From positions 186,001-250,000 of the forward strand of contig NW_027464796.1 in the NCBI RefSeq assembly GCF_043290135.1: 64,000 nucleotides of DNA. The letters run 5' to 3'. A program made the translations under genes and the position numbers. Numbering within the stretch: position 1 is the first letter of the stretch; each line of letters begins with the position of its first letter. This document shows positions 23,723-34,207 of this stretch, piece after piece. Below the pieces are notes generated by a model that was given only the letters and a program-made list of their open reading frames with translations, did not search any database and had not been told where the DNA came from. The stretch is from Rhipicephalus microplus. Lineage: Eukaryota > Arthropoda > Arachnida > Ixodida > Ixodidae.

Positions 23723-25859
23723 AAATATACTAACATTTTAGGCTGAAAAAAAAATTGGAGGGTCAATGCCTGCGTTTATACCACGTGTCATATTGAACGG
23801 AATAGGCAAGTGTGTTGCCCAGATCATTACTCTTTCTCTGTGAATGTGCCTTGCCGAAGGAACAATAGAACCTTTGCACCGGCACACCGGTAGCGTCACC
23901 TCCTCGCTGCCGTGCGGATCGATTGAATAGAGGCATCTCCTACTGAAGCCAGTCATTATGAGCCCCGCAAGTTCACGCCCAGGGACCGTACGCCTCAGAT
24001 CCTCTTTTAGTCCATGCCGCCACACCAATATTTCACGCCTTGATTGCAGTGCAGTAGGACGCCTTATCGTGCTACCTGGCTATTGTATCAAGCTGAGAAA
24101 TCAACCTAGCGGAAACTGTCATCGTATGCAGAGTTGACGATTTACGTGGTTCAGCAGTATAGGCCAACAGGGGGATTAAATAAAGTTACGAAGTAGCAAC
24201 TGCCTTGACCACGGCATGATTATAGGGCATGTTGAAGTGAGGGTTTCGTATTCATAGTTGTAGAGCAGTTGAAAGCTCTCAATAAAACAAGCAGCGACTC
24301 GGCCCTTATTTATGAAGAAAGTGACGTGTTAGCCTAAAGGTGGTGCTTTGTTGCACACATCGGTACCACTTCCTGCTGCTGCGTAAGCATGCTACGGAGG
24401 CTGCCATGGAAATGGTAAACCGAGTGGTGTACGCATGGCTACATTTGGGCTAACAATTATAAGTATGAAAAACACTATACAATAAGAAAAATGATCTATC
24501 GAAATGAAAAAGTGTTGAACATGGCGGATAAGTTGAAGTTAAGACCAACCTAATAGTATATATTTGACCATGTATATTGCATCAGTGTATTACTGCAACA
24601 AAGCTGGCAAGTATCACACCCTTTCATTTGTGTTTCCACTTCAATAGATCATTTTCGAGCCTTTCGTAATGTCCCCTTCAGCACATTTATTAGAATTTTT
24701 AGCATCCCCCTCTTGCCCCTTTTCTCTACCATGCACTTGAGCTGAATGAGTGCCTGCGGGGACGGGCAGCTAGGCTAATAATCCACCAAGGCAGATAAGC
24801 CCCCAAGCTATGAAACGTACATGCGTGCCCATTCAACGTCAGTGCTTGATAAGTCGAAGTACGTTTTGTAAACTAGGAGAGGTTTCATAAGGATGATGCG
24901 AGAAAGTCCGTGTTGTTTGAGAATACCTGTACACATAACCTGACAGCGAGACTCTTGAGAAATCGCATCGCGTTGAAGTCGAAGTCCGGAGCAGGATTTG
25001 ACCCCACCTACGCGCCCTCACGGCATACGCTTAAAGTACGTGTTCATTAGAGAGAGTCTTCTGAGGAGCCTGAATTGATTGCGAGCCGGAAGTGAATATG
25101 AAAGCGTGGTAGGTGGAACGCGGAAGGTTTGATGAAGACAGTGCCAAGTTTTTGAAGGAGAGAATGAGTTGGTGTATCTTCGAGTTTGTAGAGAGCGTGA
25201 GTTTTTGTATGCGCGCGAGTTAGTACGTATGCATCACCATTTCAGGTGTCACATAATACCGCAGGAGATTCGCAAAACATAGGCCTCAAAGCTTAGAGAT
25301 GTGACATGCTTTAGGCGCGCCAGGTGCGTTTAAGAAATTGTTAGTGTCTGAATTACAATGCAGAAAACTGCAAGATAAATTATCATAACCCCCCCCCCCC
25401 CAAACAAAAACATTAGGTACTTTTTTTTCAAAGTGATAAGAATAAAATCACGTTCTCCCTGCGTCATAATGCTGGAAGAGAAACTTACGTTTTCCAAATA
25501 ACTCACAGTGACATGTTCGGCAAAGTATGAACTGTCTTATTGTTTGAACTTGTTTTGGGCTCCAAGACAAAGCGCACTCAAGCGCCTTGGTTTGGTAGAA
25601 AAATACAGCCATGTTAACACTTACAAAAATATACGTGGCTGATTTTTTTTTGACATAGAGATCGTTAAAGTACGGAAGTGAAGTGTGTCTTCACAGAGGT
25701 TGTTAAGTGTTTTTGGCGGATTGTTTTATTTTGTCACAAGGGCAAATGAATAAATGCTATATCGACGAATTTTCTTGCCACATAAATAACGGCAAGCAAC
25801 TAAAAACTTGCAGCTCAATCTGTGAAATCATTACCATCTATGATATCCTTACCTTCCGT
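23723..25859. other. Unassigned stretch
   Basis: A minus-strand frame of 96 codons (23738-24028) has no known domain. A run of 13 C lies at 25389-25401. Nothing else is recognised. Confidence 0.4.
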
Positions 25860-26560
25860 TCATTCTCCTAGCTATTATAAGCCCTCTTTCTCTCTTTCAA
25901 GGCAACCCCTATTGTTTTCTTTCTATCACTTGCTGCAATGTCCTTAGTTTAAGCTGAACTCTCAGTGTATACCTCCCTTTTTCTCCACCCTAGGTAAGTA
26001 CGAGCAAGGTGCAGCTGTTATGTACCTTCCTCTTGAGATTTAGTGGTAGATTACCAATAATGATTTGAGAATGCTTGCCGAATGTGCCCCATCCCACCCT
26101 TATTAGTGTAGCTATGTCACTCTTATGGTCCTGCTGCGCGGATACTACGTGTTCTAAGTAGGCATTCCATTACAACTTCTAGTGTCTCACCACCTATCGC
26201 AAAGCACTGTTCTCTGCCAAAATTGTTGCACGTTACATTAGTTTATGCACAATTATTTTCAAACCTGTTCTTTTCTTTCTATGTCCGGTTCTGTAATCAT
26301 GACCTGCGACCCAGCCTTGGCGTTACTGGTCAGTGCCATGTCACCAGGGAATTGCTGGTTCTGGGGTACTCTTCATTAACTGTTATCTCTAACTTTGCCA
26401 ACTTCACTGCCTTGAAAGCCTTCTGTAAATGTGTTGGGAACAGCAGTAGAAGGATCGTGTCTCCCTGTTTTACACCCTTCTCTATTTGCGATTCTGTCAT
26501 CTTACTTATAGAGAACTGTGCTGGCTCCTTTATATCCTTTATAGATTACTTACAGTATGT
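25860..26560 (-). pseudogene. RTE-type LINE reverse transcriptase, relic
   Basis: Read on the minus strand, about 26450-26490 gives EKGVKQGDTI, the block before the catalytic centre in RTE-clade LINEs. Further on come a KAFKAVKLAK segment, FAIGGETLEVV (about 26170-26210), a decayed SNHYW/KSQEE region and KDIAASDRKKTI (about 25910-25950). This order (QGD block, FAIG..LEVV, LxxKRKVY-like, late RK block) is that of RTE elements. The FADD catalytic motif is not found where expected, and several stops and frameshifts are present. The relic lacks the endonuclease. Plus-strand frames at 26223 and 26486 are shadows of it. Confidence 0.6.
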
Positions 26561-27998
26561 TTGTATAAAGTCCAGTTGTTATGGTATAATATGAACGGCG
26601 GTGCGTTACACACCTATCTCATAAGTTACGCATTTGACACCCATGATTTTATGCAGGGCTCCATGTTTTCTGAACCTAATTTTCTTGCGGTTTCGATAAT
26701 GTTTTTATATTATTTTTAGGGGGGGGGGAGATGCGCGGAGTTAATTGGAGTTCATTAAGTTGTTGCGATGTGTTGTTACTGCTTTTTTCATTCAACATGC
26801 TTTGCATTGTCTTTAATAATCCTTTATCTTCATACTTTCATATCCACTCACTTCATTTTTATTTACCTTGTTAATGAAACTATTGCTGTGCGGTGCTAAG
26901 AACTCGTGCTCTATTGAGGGGACGGGGGGTTAGGATATACTCAATCTGCGTCTCAGCTATTTTACCCAGCTTCTCTCATTTCCCGACAAAAAATAACGGA
27001 TTGATTATTATTCCTAATACTCCTAAATCTAAGGTAAAATTGATATCTCAATACGAAATATGCGAAGACACTTATTGTGTTTTATATATCTAGAAGGTTT
27101 CATTCCACGAACGCTTATAGTAATAAGCACGAATACTACAATAGAAACACGTATATGTTTGTTCATATTACAACCTAAAGCTTGTTGTATTATACAAAAG
27201 CATACATTATGAGGTTTCTATCGCTCACGGAGGTTCGGTCCGTTCGATTCATCACTCTCCGCTTTAACGGCCTTTTAAAATTGAAGGTAAGTATATAACT
27301 CCTAATAGTCAACATTTTTAATAGTAAGTGTGTATCAGATGATTTAGCATTCACCCTAAAACAGGAAACTCTAGTCATAGGTTACAGTGTTCCTGTCATA
27401 AATTTCACATTACTAAAAAATACAGTAATATCTTCTTTTTATATCATAAACATGACTTAATAAAGTGAGTAATACTCACTCAAGAAGTATTGTTCTGCTT
27501 ATATAACAGCTAAGAGTGCACCAAACACTGCTTCATATTGTGGCTGTACAACATACTTGCCACCATAGAGGGCTGCTTTCACTGCTTCTTAAGATTTTAC
27601 CGTATATAACCACTCTCTAACGAGTGTACCCAGTCTTTTTGCCCGGAGTTTCCAGACATGCATGGAACGAACATTAAAGCCTTTTCAAGCTTCTTTCTAG
27701 TGTCGTCCACGTGCCTCATGCATGTATGTATATGCGCTTGATGGACATAAAAAAAGCTATGCGAGGCTATTCACCAAGGAAAAAAGTAGCGCTGAAAAAA
27801 ATTATAGGAGATGATGTGAATGGGAGCTATTGAACAGCGGTAATAAATATGTTTTTGCCTGCCGCGAGTTGCCAACCAAGACAAAGTACTCGGAGTCATT
27901 GCGTGAAGGATTAGGTTGTTTGCGAAGCATAAAGGACGCTAATTTCTCATGCATGGCCTGCTGGAGTGAAAGGTTCTTTACTCCACAGTTAAACATTT
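26561..27998. other. Unassigned flank of the gypsy element
   Basis: It holds a run of G near 26720-26729 and no supported gene. AAG/GTAAGTA at 27284-27293 matches a splice-donor consensus but has no coding frame in front of it. Confidence 0.4.
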
Positions 27999-28157
27999 TG
28001 TGGTGATGTTTATTCAAGCAGAAAAGTCGCAACGAGGTTGCAACAAAAAATGGCCGTAAGTCTGGCAAAGGCGGCACAGGCTCTCGTGCAATCAGAGCAC
28101 GGGGCTTTTCGTTATCTTCCGAAGGCACATACGCGTTGGTGCGTATGCTCCACTACA
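27999..28157 (-). repeat. 3' LTR of gypsy element
   Basis: Starts TG and ends CA on either strand; aligns along its whole length with 33073-33236. An AATAAA-type signal (TTTATT on the plus strand, about 28009-28014) is close to the element's outer end. It is five bases shorter than the 5' LTR. Confidence 0.9.
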
Positions 28158-29631
28158 ATACCCCCGGGGTGAAAAGTAGCCATCCTGGCGACTCAGGGAG
28201 TAGGCACAATGAGGGGGTCGTAGTAGGGCTTGAGACGGTCGACGTGTATGGTCTCGCGTCCTCGACAGCGCAAAACTGCAGTGATTGTGTTAGTTGCTCA
28301 ATGATGTAATTCACCGAGGAGGTTGCGTTAATGGCACGGTACGGACCATGGTACCGGGCCAGAAGTTTAAAATACAAGCCAGGAACGTGTGGGGGTACTT
28401 AAAGCCACACAAGGGAGCCAGTATGAAACGTGGGCGCTATGTGATGAACGGCGTCATGTCGGGTTTTTTGTAGACCTTGAGCCTCACTTGTCAGAGACCG
28501 AGCCAACTGACGGCAACCTTCAGCGTATCTGGCGACTTCGGAAAGGGGGAGCACTCAGATGCATCAGGGCGGTACGGGAGTATAGTGTCGAGTTGGTGGG
28601 AAGGTTCGCGGCCGTACAACAGAAAGAACGGGGAAAACCGGTAGTCGCTTGCGCCGCGGTGTTATAAGCGAATGTAACAAAAGGTAATACAGCGTCCCAG
28701 TTAGTGTGGTCGCAGTAGGTGTACATCCTCAGCATGTCGCCAAGTGTGCGGTTCAAGCGCTCAGTGGGACCATTTGTCTGTGATGGTATGCGGTAGATTT
28801 CCGGTGGATGATGTTGCATTCATCAAGGATAGCTTGGATGACCTCCGACAGGAACACTCGACCCCTATCACTGAGTAATTCCCACGGAGCACCATGGCGT
28901 AGAATGAAGCTGCGGAGAATGAAGAGTGCATCTTCGTGGGCGATCGTTGCCGGTACAGCTGCAGTCTCAGCGCAGCGTGTCAGATGATCGAAGCCGACAA
29001 TAATTCACTGGTTTCCAGAGCCACTATATGGGAGGGGGCCATAGAGGTCAATACCCACGCGGTTGAATGGGCGAGCCAGGCAAGGAAGCGGCTGAAACAT
29101 GCCAGTAAGGTGCCGTGGAGGTCTCTTGTTTTGTTGGCAAGTAGTGCAAGACTCAACGTATTTCTGCACAAAGCGATACATTCATCGCCAGTAATATCGT
29201 TGGCACAGCCTTCCGTAGGTTTTCAGGATACCTGCGTGAGCACTTTGGAGATATGCATGGAAATTCATGCAGATGTCAGAGCGCATATGAGTTGGGACAG
29301 CAAGGAGCCACTTCCGACCACCAGGCATGTAGTTGCGGCGGTACAGAATGTTGTCTCGTAAGGAAACGTGGGCTGCTTGCCGGCGTAGCGCTCTCGCAGA
29401 AGTGACAGCAGACGGATCGGTAAGGTAGTCGACTAACAAGGCAAGGTATGGGTCTTTACGCTGCTCCGGAAGCATGTCAGTGGTGTCGAGTGGTGACAAG
29501 GTGGTAAAAAGGGGTGACAGAGAAGCCACATCTGGTGTAATGGCGATCGCGAAAGTGCATAGGCGTCCGCATGCTTGCGACCGGAACGATATACGACACG
29601 GATGTCGTATTCCTGCAATCGAAGTGCCCAA
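28158..29631 (-). pseudogene. gypsy integrase, broken into several frames
   Basis: Integrase would insert the element DNA into the genome. Read from high to low coordinates: the HHCC zinc-binding part has a weakened His segment (HAGILKTYGRL, about 29190-29225) and SCTTCQQN near 29130-29150. The first catalytic Asp lies in GIDLYGPLP (about 29036-29062), the second in a DRGRVFLSE block (about 28845-28880), the Glu in the TERLNRTL block (about 28740-28765). The C-terminal GPY-type motif (RYHGPYRAI) is near 28320-28350. The pieces fall in different frames with stops between them, so no full protein can be made. Plus-strand frames here (28389, 28936) are shadows. Confidence 0.85.
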
Positions 29632-30201
29632 CGCCTCAGGCGTCTGGACGGGCCTTTAAGGTGGACAGCCAACATAGAGCGTGATAGTCTGTGACCATGT
29701 TGAAAGGATGGCCGTAAAGGTACGGGAGAAACTTCGTCAGCGCTCAGAATATAGCCAAACACTTCTTCTCTGTCACGGAGTAATTCAATTCAGCCTTCTT
29801 GAGAGCGCGACTTGCATAAGCGACTACGTATTCGGTTTGGGTGCCTTAGGTTGTGCTGAAACTGCGCCAAGACTGACGCCACTTGCATCGGTGTGAATTT
29901 CTGTGGCAGCAGTGGGGTCCTAGTGGCGAAGAATAGGTGGTGAGTTCAGCAGGCGGCGCAGCTGGCGAAATGCGTCATCACATGCAGGTTACCATGCAGA
30001 TATACCTTTGCTGTTGGAAAGCAGACTCGTCAGAGGTGCGATGATAGACGCGAAGTAGCGCACAGAGTGACGAAAATAGGAAAAGAGGCCGACGAAACTT
30101 CTTAAGGCTTTCAGTGATGTGGGCTTTGGGAAATCAGCGACAGCTCGAAGCTTATCGGGATCCGGAAGAACACCGTCTCTTGTGATGACATGTCCCAACA
30201 T
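29433..30201 (-). pseudogene. gypsy RNase H and RT tail, broken
   Basis: [20 protein letters not shown] (near 30140-30200) is the usual end of the gypsy RT palm/thumb. It is followed by a connection segment ([13 protein letters not shown]) and an RNase H whose first Asp is in a TDASGVSLGAV block near 29865-29896. The RNase H end is seen as [20 protein letters not shown] and ALSR near 29570-29620. Frame changes separate these parts. Confidence 0.8.
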
Positions 30202-30354
30202 GGTTAGTTTTCGTGCGGCGAAGTGGCACTTCTTGGTGTTAAGTTGTAGGCCTGCAGAAGTTAGACACGTCAGAATCTCGTGAAGACGACCAAGATGTGT
30301 TGGGAAATCAGCTGAAAAGACTACGATGTCATCCAGGTAACAAAAGCAAGTTTT

Positions 30355-31347
30355 CTACATGTGGGCACGCAAGATGGTATTGATCATGCGCTCAAATGTC
30401 GCAGGTGCGTTGCAGAGCCCGAATGGCATGACCTTAAACTCATATAGGCCATCCGGCGTTACAAAGGCTGTTTTAGGGTGATCACATTCAGCCATTGGCA
30501 CCTGCCAATACCCAGAGCGCAGATCCAATGATGTAAAGTACTCGGTGCCTTGTAAACAGTCAAGAGCATCGTCTATTCGTGGTAGCGGGTAGACATGTTT
30601 TTTCGTAATCTTGTTTAAGTGGCGATAGTCCACGTAAAATGAAACGGTGCCATCTTTTTTCTTTACCAGAACCACAAATGATGACCAAGCTCTTTGAGAA
30701 GGCTGTATGACTCCACGTTTAAGCATGTCATCTCTTTGTTCCGTAATGACGCGGCGCTCTTCGGCGGAAGCACGGTTAGGACGCCGTCGCAGAGGCGAAT
30801 GTGAGCCGGTGTCAATAGTATAAGTGAGAGTCGTGGTGCGGCACAAAGCAGGTTCTTGAAAGTCGAAAGAAGAGCGAAACTTGTTAAGGAGAGCAACAAG
30901 CTGGCGACGATGCGAGGAGGGATGGTCTGCGTCAATAGCATTGTCAAAGGCTGACGAACTTGATGGCTCAGACGCATGAGTTATTGTGGCGATGTGGCAT
31001 GGGGTTTCGTCGGGAAGAATAATATCATCGATATGGTTGACAGGTTGTACAAATCCCAAGGTTTCACCACGAAGTAAGCCAATGGGGTAGTGGCAGTGGT
31101 TGGTAACCAGGATTACGGTTAAACCAGACGCAACTGTAAGAACAGCAAATGCGAGAACGATACCCTTGCATTCAGTAAAAACCGGAGATAGCATGAACAC
31201 CACAGTTGCGTCAGGTTGCGCTGCACATGAAAGGCTAATAGGGACTGAATCTTCCGGAGGCAAGGTGATGTCGCCGTCAGCGATGAGTTTGTAGAGCAGA
31301 GGAGAACGGTCGAGCGATGGAAATTCATATATTGACACAAGGGACAC
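30355..31347 (-). pseudogene. gypsy reverse transcriptase, cut by a stop before YLDD
   Basis: A 330-residue open stretch. Residues about 1-180 are the protease-RT linker. RT proper has FVVLVKKKDG (223-232), VDYRHLN (239-245), motif A SLDLRSGYWQ (273-282, catalytic Asp 275), TAFVTPDGLYEF (293-304) and MPFGLCNAPATF (307-318). A TAG ends the frame right after residue 330; the catalytic YLDD block follows at about 30325-30340 in the same frame, now unreachable. RT would copy genomic RNA into cDNA in virus-like particles. Context: follows the protease and precedes RNase H on the minus strand. Confidence 0.92.
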
Positions 31348-31765
31348 TTCCGCAAGGGAACAATCGATGATAGCTTCATGACGTGATAAGAAATCCCAAC
31401 CCAGGATGAGGTCATGCGAGCAAGACGGTAGAAGAAAAAATTATACAATGTGCAAAACGTCTTGGATGATGACGTGCGCCGTACACACAGCCGAGGGATG
31501 AATGCGTTGCGCGCTAGCCGTGGACAGCACCATGCCACAGAGAGATGTGGTCATTTTCTTCAGTTTGCGACAAAATTTTGCGTTCATCACAGAAACGGCG
31601 GCCCCAGTATCAATTAACGCTAATGTGGCGACTCCCTCAACATCGACATCAACATCATTTTGCGAAGAAAATGGAGGCCTTGATGATTGCGCAGAAGTTG
31701 CAGTTCTTGCCTCCGGAACTGCACTGATTAGTTTTCCTCCTCAGGAGGTGGTCGACGACGCATAG
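31348..31765 (-). pseudogene. gypsy aspartic protease, frameshifted
   Basis: LIDTGAAVSVM, the active-site loop of a retroviral-type aspartic protease, is encoded near 31588-31620 (catalytic Asp codon about 31609-31611). The later LILGWDFLS block lies near 31385-31410 but in another frame; an indel near the A-rich run at 31434-31442 probably causes this. The protease would cut Gag-Pol into mature parts. Confidence 0.8.
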
Positions 31766-31909
31766 GCGACGGCGATCGGCGACGGGGGGATGGAAAACGA
31801 GCAGTTGATGGGCAACGATCCGAGTCGGAGTGCCTCTGTTCATATGCAGGCGTGGTGGCCTGCTGCGACGCGTAGGTAGAAGTTCCAATGAAGGCGTACG
31901 CAGGTGTGG

Positions 31910-31985
31910 GATGGCGGCGGCAGAAGCGTGCAACGTGGCCAGCGATGCCACACGCGAAGCAGATGGGACGGTTGTCATGGGTGCG
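31910..31985 (-). pseudogene. gag CCHC zinc knuckle
   Basis: RPICFACGIAGHVARFC, a perfect C-x2-C-x4-H-x4-C nucleocapsid knuckle, is encoded at about 31921-31970. It would bind the packaged RNA. It is not in the frame of the upstream gag ORF. Confidence 0.85.
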
Positions 31986-31992
31986 CCACTCA

Positions 31993-33018
31993 TTAGGTGG
32001 ACGGAAAAAGCGAGGTGGGGGTCTCTATACCGGAGGCGAGGCCGGAGGAGGTGAAGCCGAGAAGGAGACTACATGCGGCGGGAGCCCCGCGACCACAGCG
32101 GGAGCCCCGCGACCACAGAGGTGTAGGTGGCGCAGGTGTTGCGTAGTTGACAGTTGAGAGATCAGGTGCTATTGATTTGCGTGGGTAAGACACCGGCACT
32201 GCCGGGAGGACATCAGAAATTTCAGTGCGTATGCCCTGCTGAAGTGTCGAAGGCAGACTTGCGGTGGGCGCGTCGCTATGCGGCAGCAGGGAGAGCTGTC
32301 GGGCGACTTCCTCTCTGATGAAGTCTTTGATCTGGTTGGACAGACTTTCTTGGCGAACGTCGGCATTTGCGAGTGCGACGGCCGAGATCGAATCTGGTGG
32401 TGGAACACTCTGTCGGGCGATGGAACGCAGACGGCGCGATTGATCGAAGCTTTGGCACAGGCTTACGAGGATTGCCACCGTGGTCGGGCTTTTTGCTGGC
32501 AACATCTGGAATGCGCCATCCTCAATACCCTTGAGAATCTGCCAAATTTTCTCTTCTTCAGGCATAGATGGGTTAACACGCCTGCAGAGGTCGAGCACAT
32601 CCTCAATGTAACTAGTAAACGTCTCGCCAGGCTGCTGGGCTCGGTGGCGTAGACGCTGGTCAGCGTGGAGCTTGCGGACCTCTGGGCGGCCGAACGCTTC
32701 AGTCGCGAGGGTCTTAAACAAGGACCAGTTGGCGATGTCAGTTTCGTGGTTAGTATACCAAAGCTTAGCTACGTCTGCCAAATAAAAGATAACATAGGTG
32801 AGCTTAGAGTCGTCGTCCCACTTGTTGCTGGCACTTACGTGTTCGTACAAGGAGAGCCAGTCTTCAACGTCTTGCTCACCACTGCCGCTGAAGATTGGTG
32901 GGTCTTGTTTGCGGGTCACGCCGGGGCAGGTAGACGGGGCAGACGATGGTGCTGGCTGGGCTGGGATGGGCTGGTTGGTGAATGCGCCAGTCATGTTTCG
33001 TGGTGGTCTCTCGGCCAA
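31993..33018 (-). CDS. gypsy gag capsid region, C-terminally frameshifted
   Basis: A 341-codon frame from a Met at 33018, 55 bases inside the 5' LTR. Residues about 35-190 look like a retrotransposon gag (capsid) domain: FSGSGEQDVEDWL, a tryptophan in KLWYTN, FGRPEVRKLHADQRL, and FTSYIEDVLDLCRRV before PSMPEEEKIWQILKGI. Gag would assemble the particle. The frame ends just before the zinc knuckle in unlike sequence (from about residue 310), where a 20-bp tandem duplication (32079-32118) lies; 20 is not a multiple of three. That repeat alone does not restore the knuckle frame, so at least one more indel is present. Confidence 0.8.
   Translation of the reverse strand: MAERPPRNMTGAFTNQPIPAQPAPSSAPSTCPGVTRKQDPPIFSGSGEQDVEDWLSLYEHVSASNKWDDDSKLTYVIFYLADVAKLWYTNHETDIANWSLFKTLATEAFGRPEVRKLHADQRLRHRAQQPGETFTSYIEDVLDLCRRVNPSMPEEEKIWQILKGIEDGAFQMLPAKSPTTVAILVSLCQSFDQSRRLRSIARQSVPPPDSISAVALANADVRQESLSNQIKDFIREEVARQLSLLPHSDAPTASLPSTLQQGIRTEISDVLPAVPVSYPRKSIAPDLSTVNYATPAPPTPLWSRGSRCGRGAPAACSLLLGFTSSGLASGIETPTSLFPST
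32079..32118 (-). repeat. 20-bp tandem duplication inside gag
   Basis: CGGGAGCCCCGCGACCACAG is present twice in direct succession (32079-32098 and 32099-32118, plus-strand reading), without change. Confidence 0.95.
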
Positions 33019-33055
33019 TTTGCGAGAGAGGAGCTCCAGGTCTGCTTGGGGATCT

Positions 33056-33072
33056 CAGTAGCCTCCACCAAA
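33056..33072 (-). promoter_or_regulatory. Primer-binding site of gypsy element
   Basis: Just inside the 5' LTR the plus strand reads GCCTCCACCA (33061-33070), which has the form of a tRNA 3' end with CCA; on the element strand it is TGGTGGAGGC. This is where a tRNA would prime minus-strand synthesis. The tRNA was not identified. Confidence 0.65.
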
Positions 33073-33236
33073 TGTGATGGTGTTTATTCGAGCGGAGAAG
33101 TCGCAACGACGTCGCAATGAAAAATGGCCGTACGGCGAGTCTGGCAAAGGTGGCACAGGCTCTCAAACCATCAGAGCATGGGGCTTTTCGTTGTCTTCCG
33201 AAGGCGCAAACGCGTTAGTGCGTATGCTCCACTACA
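33073..33236 (-). repeat. 5' LTR of gypsy element
   Basis: 164 bp; element-strand start TGTAGTGGAGCATACGC and end ...CACCATCACA. TTTATT at 33083-33088 (AATAAA on the element strand) sits about ten bases from the LTR end. Confidence 0.9.
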
Positions 33237-33428
33237 ATCTGGGTGATTAAAGACTCAATGAAACGTATATAGAAAGGAAAAGAACACTCAGAATGTGACA
33301 CCAATAAACCATTCCAGGAAGTGCGTCAGCTTACTTTGCGTAGTCGTCCGAAATTCGAAACGTCACACCATATTAGGCGAGACTCAAAAATTCAATGACT
33401 CGACAATAGAGAAAACACCCCTATTTAC

Positions 33429-33874
33429 TACACTCTAAGAAAAAAGGGAGCGAGAATGGAGAAACGGGCTCCGTTTCTCCTTCGGCGCAGCGACTTCCTC
33501 CCTTTCGGGCGCTTTACCCGTCGCGCCCTCTCGCGGCAAGGACCAAAGGAGCAACGTTCCTCCTTCAGCGTTCAAGTTTCTCCTCAATCACGGGGGTCTT
33601 GCTCGCGCGCATGCGCACGCCAAGCCTATAGCCGGCCGCGGCCAGTCGCGAGCGATTGCTTTTACCTAAAATTGTTGTAAGCAATGCAGGAGTGACGTTT
33701 TCTTTTGTTTTATTAGTGTAGAGTAAAAGCCTCTCTTTTTTATCGTCAGGCACTCGCACGATGCTCCGCACACTTCCATGTGTGTCTCGTGTGGTTTCAT
33801 ACTACCAATTTGTCACGAATACAAGAAGCTCTGCTTCCCAAGCAGTCTTGCTTTATTGATTACCTTAGAGTGTA
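33429..33874. mobile_element. 446-bp TIR element with TA ends
   Basis: It starts TACACTCTAAG and ends CTTAGAGTGTA, a perfect 11-bp inverted repeat; the outer TA could be a duplicated TA target as in Tc1/mariner insertions. Inside the left part are several short palindromes of the GGAG..ACG..CTCC kind (for example GGAGCAACGTTCCTCC near 33549-33564). No transposase frame. The interior is GC-rich at the left and AT-rich at the right. Confidence 0.7.
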
Positions 33875-34095
33875 AAAAAAATAATGAATTTTTTCGGTGT
33901 CGACCTACTTGGTAAGCCCACGCATTTTTAGTTTTGCACGGCACCAACAGCACTCATGAATTCAACGAGGCGCGTAAAAAAGCATCACACTTATTTTTTC
34001 AACATTGTAGGAAACCTGATACCACTCTACAGTCCATGCGTGAAAGTACGATCATATACAATTGATAGAGTTATACGTGCCACTACCGCCATATG
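33875..34095. other. Unassigned
   Basis: No gene or repeat recognised. Confidence 0.4.
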
Positions 34096-34207
34096 GATGT
34101 TCTTTGCAGTTTACCCCCATTCGAATACGGCCGCCGTGGCCGGAAGTCGAACCTGCGTCCTCCAGCATAGTCACACGACACCCAATAAGGCTATGCCACC
34201 ATAGCAG
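34096..34207 (-). mobile_element. tRNA-derived SINE head, minus orientation
   Basis: On the minus strand TGGTGGCATAGCCTTATTGG (A-box-like) precedes GCAGGTTCGACTTCC (B-box-like), then CGGCCACGGCGGCCGTATTCG. A box and B box spacing is tRNA-like. The 3' tail is not found. Confidence 0.7.

Larger units (their letters stand above)
27999..33236 (-). mobile_element. Ty3/gypsy LTR retrotransposon, full structure, dead
   Basis: Minus-strand element of 5.2 kb with the order 5' LTR (33073-33236), primer-binding site, gag, protease, RT, RNase H, integrase, 3' LTR (27999-28157). RT before integrase in pol defines the Ty3/gypsy group. No envelope-like frame is seen. The LTRs differ at roughly 19 of 159 aligned positions plus a 5-base gap (my hand count, about 88 percent identity), so the insertion is old. 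Frames are broken in gag, protease, RT, RNase H and integrase. No clean target duplication flanks it. Confidence 0.93.

Noticed and set aside
27284..27293. Splice donor AAG/GTAAGTA
   Set aside because: No coding frame ends there; such a match is expected about once by chance in both strands of the window.
27802..28128. 108-codon minus frame at the gypsy 3' LTR
   Set aside because: It reads through LTR into flanking DNA and is not part of pol.
28389..29361. Plus-strand frames of 92 and 141 codons
   Set aside because: They are antisense shadows of the gypsy integrase.
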